A stretch of DNA of 64,000 nucleotides from Sclerodactyla briareus. Taxonomy: Eukaryota > Echinodermata > Holothuroidea > Dendrochirotida > Sclerodactylidae. Shown piece after piece: positions 34,901 to 47,800 of this stretch. The notes beneath the pieces were generated by a model. That model saw only the letters and a list, made by a program, of their open reading frames with translations. It was not told the origin of the DNA and searched no databases. Positions within the stretch are counted from its first letter, which is position 1. Every line of letters starts with the position of its first letter. The translations under genes and the position numbers were made by a program. Location: NCBI GenBank assembly GCA_026419785.1, contig JAODTK010005209.1, positions 124,001-188,000 of the forward strand. The letters are read 5' to 3'.

Positions 34901-37900
34901 GTGCGTGAATGCCTTCCTAATTGTAATCAAACGAAGGAAGTCACCTCCGGTTCGATTAGGTGGGTAGGCTTATCATGTTGAGTACGAGCGCTATTGACTA
35001 TAGCATATTAAAATTTCTTCTACTTTCAGTTTGAAAATTAGGCGAGTCAGACATGCCTGTCCAGTTTTGTGGGCAATATTCCCCAATGGATATACACCAG
35101 TGCCTCTTTAGTGTCACTCTGGGTCCAGTTTTGAGATGATAATTTGGCTTTCAGCTACTTTTCAATCAAGCCTGTGCTAAATATTCTAGTGAGATCAAGT
35201 TCAAATTGGCACGTTCCCCTAATAAGTACACAATCGTCATATTGGCGTTTAGTGTCAGTCTGGGGTCGATTTCTGGGATTTGAGACAGCATAGAAACAAT
35301 TTATATAGCTCTTTCATTTGTATAAATCAATCTAATCAAGTCAGACAAATGCTCGTTGTAACTCAAGTTCCACTCAACTTGTTGTTATGTTTTACACATG
35401 ATGAGAGCATGGATTTCAATCACTAATCTTCTCACCCTGTAATTCGTTAGTCCCACCCAGCTCCCCCCCCCCCCCTCCTGCCTTGTTAACATTGTGTGGA
35501 ATTCCATGAAATTGGGGCAGTTCTGTCTCTCATTTGAATATGGTCTCAGCATTCCCCTGGCAGGCATGAACTCTGTATCAAATAATCAACTGTCCATAGT
35601 GGTTTGGACCTCTGTATAGGCATCAGAAACTAATACATTGCCCTGTATGTGGAAAAACTTGTGTCAGGGCTATGTGCTGAGTAATTATTCGATTTAGGCA
35701 ATGAAAATTATGAACTTTTTTGGGAAGGTATAAGATAAACTCTTCATATGTTTGTTTTCTGCCTACTATATTTGTCAATATTTTTTTTAATCATGGAAAA
35801 CTATAAGGGACCTAAATAATTGATGTCATTAGAAATGTTTACTGAATAATGGTGATTGTGTTACTAATTAGTCTCTACAATTACCACTGATAGTCGCACA
35901 GTTGTGTTTTACAACAAAAAAAGGGTGATCTCCGGAGTTCACCAAAAACAGCAGTTCAACTGGTATGCCCTGTAGTTCCCAGTGTCATGTTCCCTCAGAC
36001 CTGATGAGGAGGAGGTGGGGGGGGGTGGGGACTGGGGTTGAGTGGTGGGGGGGGACGAGGGGGGAGCAGGAGGGTGGGACGGTGATTCGGCCAGGGGCGA
36101 CCCGTTTGGCTGTGGACCACTCTTACGGGACCTGGTGTGATGGAACTTGTCAGGCTGTCGGATGTTGTTCGACCGATGATACGGGGGGATATTGACATCC
36201 GGACCACCAACTAAAGGAACTGACCTATCATCACTTACAAATTCAGTAGTGGTTTGCAGGGCAATTGAAAAGTTCTGGCCAAGAGGATCTACTGGAGGGA
36301 CAAAGATGGGAACCATGTTGAGATATATGCCTAACTAATGGTTTTTTTATAAATTTATTTGGCCAACTGGATGTTAAAGGCAAGTCGATCCCCCTGTTAT
36401 TATATTACCATTAATCTAGATCACATTTCCCAAGATTGATGGGGCAGTAATATGATTTCAGTTCAACAAGCCACGCAGCTGTGTGTGCAGTATGGTGTGT
36501 GTTTTGTAATGTTAATCAGACCCCCGGGGCATTGAATACACAATTTTCTAAGGGGTGTGAACTTTTGGAACCGACGAGATTCTTCTGTCTGAGACCGACG
36601 TCCTTGATTGACTATTTTGTCTTTTCCTAGGTTTGTCGGCGACCGTTGTGTAATAAAGACGAGGAGGGCGGGGTGGTGGGGGGGGGGGGTTGGCCGCGGG
36701 CGGGGGGTGGGGGAGGTGGCCAATCTTTCTTTGTAGGTGGCTTCGTACAACGTACTTTGTTACAGTTTTTATGCATTCTTCGCTTTCACCACATCCATCT
36801 TCGGGGGCATTCAAGGTTCCTTCTTAAAAATTGACTTTGGCCGCTCAGAGACTGACTTTGCCGCTACGGGACCAACTTTTCAATATCTCAGGGGGGTGTC
36901 AAACCCCCCACATTTACGCCCCATCAAACACCAGACTTGATCAGGTCTATGTGGGTGAATTCATATCTCTCCTGTCAATCTTTTAAGGACAGGTCAAGTA
37001 AAAAAATCATCTGAGATTAATATATGTCATCTCTGACAAAATTTGTAGCATGGTAAGTCAGTAACACGGTTCAGAAGCCCATGGCCCTTCTCGGAAATTA
37101 CTAATTAAACGTACAAAACAGACCAAACAGGGCTCAATTCTTTCAGTGTCAAGAATACCGGGGTAGTTAGTATATTCGGGGTGACGTGTTATATGCAAAT
37201 ACAACCTTAATGTCAATCAGTTGAATGTATTTGGTTATTACATCAGTCATTCACCTAGTTTAGTGTCTACCGTTTTACGATACATAAATAGTGATGATAC
37301 CACCAGTTGTGCTAATGACCATTCTGCTAATGAGTGATTCTCACCATATCAAGGAAAAAAAATGCTTCAAACAGATCTCTGTAGAATATCTGACAAAACA
37401 ACTTGAATAGAGGTATTTATAATGAGTAAGTATGTAATAATACACACATAGCATATATAGTCTATGCTATAAAGGGTTCAACCACAGCATATATGTGGAA
37501 TCCACTGGCTCTAATGGCATTATCCATTTACAAGCAGTGGCACGAAGTGCTAAGTGGTCTCTGTGAGTTGTGTCTTTGTTATTGTCGGTATGTATGAAAT
37601 GAAAAACAACTTTTTTTTGGTAGTAACATGTTATGAAAAATAGGATGAGTAGGATTTGGCATTCAGTTACATTACTCGGAAATTGGGGTCCACACTAGGC
37701 CACATTTACATCCCCTGTTGACTATGCACAGGCGAATTTCAAAGTGGGAATCATCATTGCATGCTTTCATTTACAAGGTAACAAAAAATCCAAGTTTATA
37801 CAATGTTTGAATGGTTCAACTACTCATCTGGGCAAATCCATGATAACTGATGCTACATTATGATGCTTAAATTCCAAAGTACAGAGGGTGACAAAGTGAT

Positions 37901-40900
37901 ACAAGGAACAAAAAAAACCCCCAGTGTTTCCTGGAGTCACATTTTGTTGGAGGTGTGTATGCGTTGAACAAAAACAGTAAAACACGGTTTTGAGAGTCAA
38001 ACATATACCAGCATGACACTCCCATGGCAAACCCAAACCTCCCCAACTGCTTGGATATTTCACTTGAGCTCTTGATCCACATATATGGCCCATGAGCGCT
38101 ATCAAGGAAGGTGGATGTAATGTGAGAATTCCATTAAAAACCCAACTGTAATACCTAGCTGTAATCCAAACATTTATTGGACATGTGATTGTGTTGTTCT
38201 GTAGGATCATGTATTCGTTGAAGTCCAGTGAGCGAGAGAAAGTCGGAATACATCTGTGGAGCGCTCTATGACAAGCAAAGGAGAACTCAAAGAAGGTTTG
38301 TTCCCAGACGCCTAATATATTAGTGACTTTGGAAATTGTAGCACCCACTTTTTGATTCCTTGGACGAAAAGTCAGAGGAATCTGTGTTGCAGGTCATGAC
38401 AGTGTGTGTGTGTGGTGTGTGTGACGCCTAACCTGTTAACACGATAAGTTGACCCACGCTTGGATGGATGGAGCTCTTACTGTGTCTATGGGTTCCCCAT
38501 AATGCAGTCGCATGATCCCTGCTTTTTGGGGTCAGTCAAAGGTCATCTGAGGTCAAGAGAGGTCAAAGTCTGAAATCTGTAAAACACGCTAAGTCCAGAA
38601 TGCCTGGTCCCATCAGGTTGAAACCTGGTATGCAGCTTTTTTATGAAGAGTACAGAAACCCACCACCCCCATTGTTTTTGGTGTAATTCGGGGGTTTCAG
38701 ATCGGTGAAGAATTGAGAAATTGTGAAAAATTTGGTGATTTGGGCAATTTTTAAGCTCGTTAACTAACTAACAACACGATAAGTTACCCCGCTTGGCTGG
38801 TCGAGTTTCATATTTGGTATGTGTGTTCCCCACAACGAGTACATGAACGCGATGGTTTTGGGGTCAGGTCAGAGGTCATCTGAGGTCACCATAGGTCAAA
38901 GTCTGAAAATCTTTAATTTCAGTGTGTAGCTTCTTATCAAGATTATAGGCCCCTATGGGTTGTTTGGATAAATGGGAAATTTGTCGATGTTATGTTGCCC
39001 ATGCATGAGCTGGTGCAATCTCGCATTTTTGTCCCTTGTTCTAGCTAGAGGTTGTCAAAAGAGTCAAGGAATACTAAGCCTTTTGGCTTTTCGGTTACTT
39101 TGAGTCTTCTACCATCTCCTGATTTCCAGATTTTGCCTAATTTTGGTGTGAAGTTTTTTTTCCTTCTAGAAATTTGGGTAGTGAAATTGGTCTGGGTTTT
39201 CGCCTAATGACCTAATAGATTTTCAAATCCGGACACTGTAGGACATTGACATATTGACACAGACCAATGAAGCATGCTTCACAGATTTCCCAAGACTGAC
39301 TCCCTGCCTAGATACATGCTCTATAGATATCTCCATCCAGACTCTTAGACCTATCATGCAAAATGGCTTGAAGATATCCCCGAATCCCCCCCCCCAGACA
39401 TATCATGCATGCTCCGTAGATGTCTCCATCATGAACCCGCAGCCCTATGATGCATACTCTGAGCAAATCTCTGCCCCCCTCCCCCTCGACCTATGATACA
39501 TGTTCTGAAGATGTCCCCAGACCAGTCCCCAGACCAGCCCTCAGACCTATGCATGCTCTGTAGAAATCTCAAGACTGTCCCCCACCTATGTGCATTCTCT
39601 TCAGAAATTTCAGCATGACCCTCAGACATATTATGCATATGCTGCAGAAATCTCCAGACTGGCCGTCAGACCTATGGTGCATGCTCTATAGATATCTCTA
39701 GACTGACCCTCAGACCTATGGTCATGCCCTATAGATATCTCTAGACTGACCCTCAGACCTATGGTGCATGCTCTATAGATATCTCTAGACTGACCCTCAG
39801 ACCTATGGTTCATGCCCTATAGATATTCTCTAGACTGACCCTTGGACCTATGGTGCATGCTCTATAGATTAGATACTATAGACTGATCCTCAGACCTATG
39901 ATGTATGCTCTGTAGATATCCCCAAACAGACCCTCAGACCTTCGATGTATGCTCCTAGATATCCCCAAACAGACCCTCAGACCTTCGATGTATGCTCTGT
40001 AGATATCCACAGACTGACCCTCAGACCTATGATGTATGCTCTCTAGATATCCACAACTGACCCTCAGACCTATGATGTATGCTCTGTAGTTATCCACAAA
40101 CTGACCCTCAGACCTTTGATGTATGCTCTGTGGATATCCACAAACTGACCCTCAGACCTATGATGTATGCTCTGTAGTTATCCACAAACTGACCCTCAGA
40201 CCTTCGATGTATGCTCTGTGGATATCCACAAACTGACCCTCAGACCTATGATGTATGCTCTGTAGATATCCACAAACTGACCCTCAGACCTATGATGTAT
40301 GCTCTGTAGTTATCCACAAACTGACCCTCAAACCTATGATGTATGCTCTGTGGATATCCACAAACTGACCCTCAGACCTATGATGTATGCTCTGTAGATA
40401 TCCACAAACTGACCCTCAGACCTATGATGTATGCTCTGTAGATATCCCCAAACAGACCCTCAGACCTTCGATGTATGCTCTGTAGATATCCGCAAACTGA
40501 CCCTCAACCTATGATGTATACTCTGTAGATTCCACAAACTGACCCTCAACCTATGATGTATACTCTGTAGATATCCCCAAACAGACCCTCAGACCTTCGA
40601 TGTATGCTCTGTAGTTATCCACAAACTGACCCTCAGACCTTCGATGTATGCTCTGTGGATATCCACAAACTGGCCCTCAGACCTATGATGTTTGCTCTGT
40701 AGATATCCACAAACTGACCTCTCAGACCTATGATGTATGCTCTGTAGTTATCCACAAACTGACCCTCAGACCTATGATGTATGCTCTGTGGATATCCACA
40801 AACTGACCTCTCAGACCTATGATGTATGCTCTGTAGATATCCACAAACTGACCCTCAAACCTATGATGTATACTCTGTAGATATCCACAAACTGACCCTC

Positions 40901-43900
40901 AAACCTATGATGTATACTCTGTAGATATCCACAAACTGACCTCAAACTTATGATTATTCTGTAGATTCCACAAACTGACCCTCAACCTATGATGTAACAT
41001 ACTCTGTAAGATATCCCACAACTGACCCTCAAACCTATGATGTATGCTCTGTAGATATCCACAGACTGACCCTCAGACCTATATGCATGCATCGAGATAT
41101 CTCCATCATGCCCCTAAGACCTTTGGTATGCTCTGGAGATCATGATACATCATAGGTCATGTAAAAAGGCTTTTTTGTTTCCTTGAAGAAATCAAGAAGA
41201 ATTTATGAGTTATGTCAGTGTGTGGTGTTGTGGTGTCTGTAAGTGTGTCTGTGGTATGTGGCATGTAAACTAATAACTTTTCAGTCTGAGTTAATAGATG
41301 CCATACTTGGTATTGTGTTTCCATTAAGTGTGTACATATCCTTATTGCTTTTGGCTCAAGTTGGAATCATAGTCTAGAGTCTTTCAGAAAGTTCATAACG
41401 CTTGGTCCGATCAAGCTGAAATTTAGTGTGTAGCTTCCTGATGGCGGGTACAAATCTCTATTATTTTTTATGTACGATCAGGGAGTCACTTTTGATGGGA
41501 ATGTGAAAATTTCTGTGGAAAATCAATATTATTGCTAATTTAGTTTGTGAACAATCATGTGACCGAACCCCACCTGAATGGATGAAACTATACTTAGATG
41601 TTTGTTTCCCCATGATGATTACGAAGAAGTTAATTTGAGGTCAGAAAGGTCAAAACCGGGATACCTGGTGAATATGAAGTTCGAATAGTTGTTTTACTTT
41701 AAATGTGTACAGCTATCTTATGGGAAGTACAGGAACCCCAATACTTCGGAGGATCGGGTCAGTTTTAGGAAACGTTCCATTCACTTCGTAATTTCACCGA
41801 TCACGGTTGAATCATCTTTGTTGTCTCCAATTCAATTTGCAGCTATGGGTAGAATAGGTGTGTCTTCTAGGTATTCTTATGAGCTACACAATGACTTCCA
41901 ACTAAATTGGGGCATTGGAGTGCCCTTTTGTTGCCCTTTTGACCTGAAATAAAAACTGGAACTCCCCTGCTTCTTTCCAACCATTGGTTCGTATATTCCA
42001 GAGGCAACTGGGTTTCTTCTGCATTCACAGTGGCTGCTATTTGCCCTCTGATTTTCCAACATTTTTTATCTTCTTCAGCAGGACGTTACATTGAAGGTGT
42101 CACCTGATTCTAGACATGAGGGCCTTGGAAGTCACTTCCTGGGAAGCCATCATCAACTTGTGGAATGATGTAGGATACGTTCGTGTGAATGCACTCCCGA
42201 CCTCATTGTTGAAAAGTTTTGGTTCTTTGGATTTTTTTTCTGAGTGCTCTGGGATATAACATAGGCAAAGAAATACCTCATCTAAAAGGAATTGGAACCT
42301 GATGTGACAGATGAATAGGGGGAAATAGGCCTGCGCTATTCAATGTTTCCTAAAACACTGAAGGGAAAGGATATTTCAGAACCATACACAATACCATGGA
42401 GCATAGAGTCAGTTCTTGAGTTCTCACACAACACACGGAAATCCAAACAACCAGATGGGTCATTAGCTGATTGAGTGGTACTGTAAGAGCTGGATGACTT
42501 GCCTCTAGTCCTATGATCAGCTCCGAACTAAGAAAGGGCAAAGTTACAACAAGAACGGATGCAGTTGGTCCATATGTGTGCAAGAAGCATGATAAAATCT
42601 TCATTAAGAATAACAAACTCTATCAAGGCATGATATGAGCCTGATATCACCCTAACCATTCTCAATTGTTATTTCTGTTTTTTTTTTGTTTGTTATTTTT
42701 TTTTTTTTTTATGGGGCCAGCTGAGCAATGATGCCCCTTTCCTGTGCTAAAAAGAAGTAGAATCAACCGCTTAGTGATCTCATAAAGCACTGTGTAGGCC
42801 ACACAGGGATCTCCATGCTGGCTGAACTTGGCCTCAAGGTCCCAGGTAGCCCGTGTCCTGTGTATGCTATATAACATATAATTGGATGTTTTGGTGGGAT
42901 TTCATCGTTATCGTTTTAGGGGAAGTTTATATTTCGAACTTGGCGTTAGTAGAATGAGTGATTTCTATTGAATGATCTTCGTTGGAGATCTGTGTGCACA
43001 CTTTCCTTTTTGCACATGTCTGCATCCATACTTACCGTTGTAACATTGACAGTATCACGATGTCGAAAACATGCCCGAATCGCTTATCAGATATCAACCC
43101 TGACCATTAATTATTTGTCACTCGTACTCGTACTCGTACTATATAGCGTGCACCTCTTGCTCATTCTCTCCTGACGCACCATTTCAGTATCTCAATTCAC
43201 AACTAAGCTAATCTGCCCCCCTAATAATACCATTGTTATCGCTCATGAGCAGTGGCGTACCCACGGAGTTCGGGGGGTTGAAACCCCCCCCATGACCCAA
43301 GTGACCAAACAAAAAAACATGGAATTGAGAGAAAAGACGCTTGAAAGATTATCATTTGGTAATTGACCATTGTCTAAATGTGCACCATTTGGGAGCCAAA
43401 ATCCATTTTTTCGCCAAAGAGGAGAGTGTCCCTCCCCCATGGCTGGAACCCCCCCTCCAAGACAAATCCCTCAGTACGCGCCTGCCTGTGGGGTGGATCA
43501 GACACAGTATGACACTGTTCTTTCCGTATGTCCTTCGTTTCTCGGCAGATGATGGTGATCATGGAGCAGTACTACCAGAAACCCTCAAGAAGGTGTTCAT
43601 AACCAGAGCGCCGGGAATATTCCCTCTCGTCTACAGCATTGTCAAACCATTCTTGGACGAGGCTACGAAGAAGAAGGTCAAAATTCTCAAAAGTGGGTGT
43701 CCTGTGCATACCATAGAAACACTGTTCAACTGAAGGATGAGGAATCCATGCTATCAAGTGTTGCCAAGTGTGTGTGTTTGTGGCATTCTGCTTGTGAACA
43801 GGATAACACGGTCTGGCCTGGGTGGATGAAGCTCATATATGGTATGTGTGTAGGTTGAGTACATGATCCTTAGTGTTTCAGGTCAAATCAGAGGACGTAA

Positions 43901-44799
43901 GGTCTACAGAGGTTGAAGTCCAGAAACCTTGTAAGCACAGTAATCCCTGAATGCATGAGCCAATCAGGGTTTGAACTGGAGTCGGGGCTTCTTATAGGAA
44001 AGACAGAAAGTCAACACAAATGGGTAGTGGAGAAAAAGGAAGAAATGTGAAAACTGGGGTGTTTATTTCATGAACTAATTATATTTTGAGCAATTTTCGC
44101 TCGTATTCATGGATACGTCCATGCCCAGATGAATTCTCTGTTTTGAGAGTTGGTGGGGGGTGAGTGAAGAACCATAGTTGTATAGCCTTGTGAAATGCTT
44201 GGATTACATTCTGTGTACTCTCTGATGCTATGTACAGTAATCCTAGCTCTTCGCTTCTTGTCAAGATGTTGTCATTCCCTCTGGAAAAGAGGGTAATTGT
44301 GGAAAAAATTTGTTTACATAATGCTTGCAACCAGATTCTCACGTAGGAGTAAGTAACAAATGTTACTTGTGTGAATGTGACTTGGCTGCTCCTAACTTTA
44401 TTTGCACAAGCTCTCCTTCCTCCAACAGGAATTGACAGGACAGACCCACTCTCGCCCTTGGAAATAACGGTACTACCCAAAATGGATATGACCTCCTCAG
44501 ATGTGTGCAGACCAGTAATCAAATTCATCCAGCTGGACCCCAAAACAGTCAGAAAGACCGCAGGAAATCTGACACATGGTAATACAGAGTCAATACATAG
44601 CAAAATTGTAATCTTGAGAGCCCGGATAACAACATTAAATCATACTCCTTTCAAAAATGGGAGCCTTTTGCTCAAGTGTCTGCTCTGTTCACCGAGAGGT
44701 TGAAGATTGCTCTGCTCCCCCATTTTTGTCTCGCCTGAACTATGTTCAAGGAGAGACATAGTGGTCCCTTTGTTGTGTGGGTGTCTGTCTGTCCGTCTT

Positions 44800-44834
<35 letters not shown>

Positions 44835-47800
44835 GCCGTACGTGCGGGTTCGATCTCTCCTGAAACCGTGAAAGCATAATGTTGGGACCTTTTGTGGAGG
44901 TGCGCAGTGACAAGAGTGCCGATGGATCCACCTTTTCACCGAAAGACCACACTCATTTGCATAATTGCATATTTAATGAAAATTGCCGCGCTTGTGTACA
45001 AGAATCTTTGATTGGTAGATGCATTGGTGATGCGTTCGCAGATGTAACACTATGAAGAGTACACAAATCAATCAGATTCCTGGCGGATAAGGCTAATTAA
45101 GTAGTATAATTGCGGGTGGTCGGGGGATCATTTCTGTGATATTTTTGAAGTTTGTTTGATTTTGACGAAACATGGGGAGGAGGGTTTATCTATAGTCCCA
45201 TGAATTTTACAGTATGGACAAGGGCCCCAGAGGTAATTTAATGGTACTAATCTGTTTACCTAGTCGAATTGCATAATTTATGCATATTAAAGCTGGTTGA
45301 AGTCCTCATGAACTTGGTGAATTATATATTATTTGTTGTGCTTCATGTAGGAGACACTCCCGCTCAATCGGACACGTGCTCTGGTGTTACAAGGGGTCAA
45401 ATTTTAATTTAATACGTTTTCCGCAATAACATTGGGCGTGTTCATGGAATGCAATATACTTTAGGAGTAGACTGCATCACATGGAAATAACCAATTTTTA
45501 TAAAAACGCCATGTCATTGGAGGTCACAAAAGGTCACGATAGCGGTCAAAAACTGATTTTAGTACTTTTGCAATAGCACTGGGAATGTTCATCAGAATGC
45601 AAAATGCCTAGGAGTAAATGTTATCACATGGAGAGTTCAATTTCATAAAGACTGCCATGTCATTAAAGGTCATTCAAGTATAGGGGTCAAAAAGGTTTTC
45701 TGGCCATAACGGAGAATTGAAATATCTGATGAAGGCGGAAGGTTCACATTGTGATTATGCCCTGCATGTGTGTGACCATTGACCTCACATTGATCTTGTC
45801 GGGGGTCTGTGAGTTAAAGGTTGAGTCTTGAATAAATGGCTTATTTAGGGAGTTACGGGGAAAAAAATAAACGGTATTTTCGGAATGGATAGGACTTTGT
45901 GTGACTCAGGAGGAGAAAACTCCCGCTTCAATCGGACACGTACTTTGGTCATACAAGGGTCAAAGTTTAAGTAATAGCTTTTTGCAAATAAATTGGCGTG
46001 TTCATGGAATTCATATGCTTCTAGGAGTGGATGCATCACATGGAGGTAACAATTTTATAAAAACAGCATTTCATTGGAGGTCATCAAAGGTCACGTAGGG
46101 GTCAAAAAGATTTTAGTTTTGGCAATAGCACTGGGCAAAATGCAAAAGCTACTAGGCAGTGGGGTATCAACTGGGAGAGTTACAATTTTCATACAACGGC
46201 CATGTCATGAAGGTCAGTCAAGGTCAGTTAGGGGTCAAAAACTGTTTTCTGGTCTTAATCGGAGAATTGAAAATATCCTGTGCATGCTGGAAGGTTCACA
46301 TTGTGATATTATTGTTTGACCTGCAAATGTGTGGGGACCTCTGAACTCAATTGGACCTCTTGTCAGGGTGGGTCATGTGGTTAAAGGTTGAGTCTTGATG
46401 AATGTGCTTATTTTAAGAGTTACTGGGCAAAATAAAATAGAAACTGGTATTTTTGGATATGTGATAGACCTTTGTGTGGCTTCATTGAGGAAACCAACTC
46501 CCGCTTCGATCGGAACGCCATCTTTTGTAGTTACAAGGGGTCAAAATTCACTTTACTAGCTGTTCGTCGCAAAAAACATTTCGGCGTGTTTTCATTTGGA
46601 ATGCAATATGCTTCTAGGAGTGGATGCATCACGTGAGAGTAACAGTTTTATCAAAACCGCCATGTCAGTGAAGGTCATTAAAGGTAAAATAGGTGGTCAA
46701 AAACTGATTTTTTGTCTCGCCTGAAACGTTGTTCAAGAAGAGACAAGTGGGTCACTTTGTCAGGTTTAAACCTGGCAAGTAGCTCTGGTGTTTGAGATAG
46801 CGGGGTATGGGAGGGCTGGTATTAAATGGAATCTTATGGGTGACACTGAGGAATACAGACAAACTTTATGAGATAGGACTAGTTTTCACTATGAGCTTGG
46901 TCTACCGTTATCTCTCTCGCCGAAATGTTCATTGAATCAGGTCACTAGGGGTTATGCAGTGGGTTGTACATAATTGCTTGATCCTTCCATGTTCACGTTT
47001 TTTTGAATCCAATGAAATGTATAGTGTGGTTTCAAAAATTGGTCCTGGGATCAGTGAAGTTAGAAAATGGGTCAACCGGAAGTTGATTATGTGCTACATT
47101 TGCATAATTAGGCAGTCTTAGTCACATTTCCACAAACTTATAGGTAGACGTTGTTCAATAATCAGTTCCTTACAGATTTGAAATTGGTCACTGACTAGTT
47201 GGCTGTTTTCTGTCATCCTAATACCAGAATCTTAAACAACTCATTAATGCCCTTGTAATTGTTCGCATGGTACTTAGATGAAAACAAACTGACGCCTAAC
47301 CAGGCGAGACACTGGGGGGCGGTCGCTTGTTAATAAAAACTGTAATGTCATTAAAGTCATCAAGGTCACTTATGGACAAATAATGCCAAATACTAACATC
47401 CCTGCATAGCCTCCAAAATATATGTTGTAATGGCTTGATGTTTTCAGACAAGGTGCCATTTATGATGGGAATATTTCATAAACTGTTATGTTTATCAAGG
47501 CCATTCATTATCCTAATCTTAATTGTGAGAAGTATTGAAATTAGTAAAATAGCCCCAACAAAACTCCATACATGTTTTTGATTTATTATTTTGCCCCCTC
47601 TTGGCTACCCATTTATTTAAGAATGGTATATTCTAGCTCAGCATCACTACAATATATCAGACTATCTATTGAAGATTTTTACTCATTTCAACTTTCAACC
47701 TCTCAGGTCTGGTATTTCCATATAATCTTAACTAGTTTCCTATCTGTAACAGCAGGAGATTTCATTTATTGTCCGTATATCAACTTCATTGGCATACCTG

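Noticed and set aside
35939-36316. Proline-rich - strand frame (PPVDPLGQNF..., then a Pro/Ser tail)
   Set aside because: Its first part is antisense to the SEC14-like exon at 36260, and its proline run is only the complement of a G-rich tract.
36548-36814. - strand frame with NAPEDGCGESEECIKTVTK and a proline run
   Set aside because: The first part is protein-like with possible splice borders, but it lies alone inside a + strand gene and the rest is low-complexity. Too weak to list as an exon.
37824-38348. 174-codon open frame on the - strand, the longest in the window
   Set aside because: It is antisense to a supported SEC14-like exon (38205-38295), has no recognised motif, and its length is not remarkable for chance in 64 kb.
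44371-44703. 110-codon + frame starting MNVTWLLLTLFAQALLPP
   Set aside because: The opposite strand is open for even longer, there is no motif, and the SEC14-like gene skips it in phase.
44640-44952. DRQTDRQT-rich - strand frames
   Set aside because: Translation of the (CTGT)n microsatellite at the left end of the TIR element.
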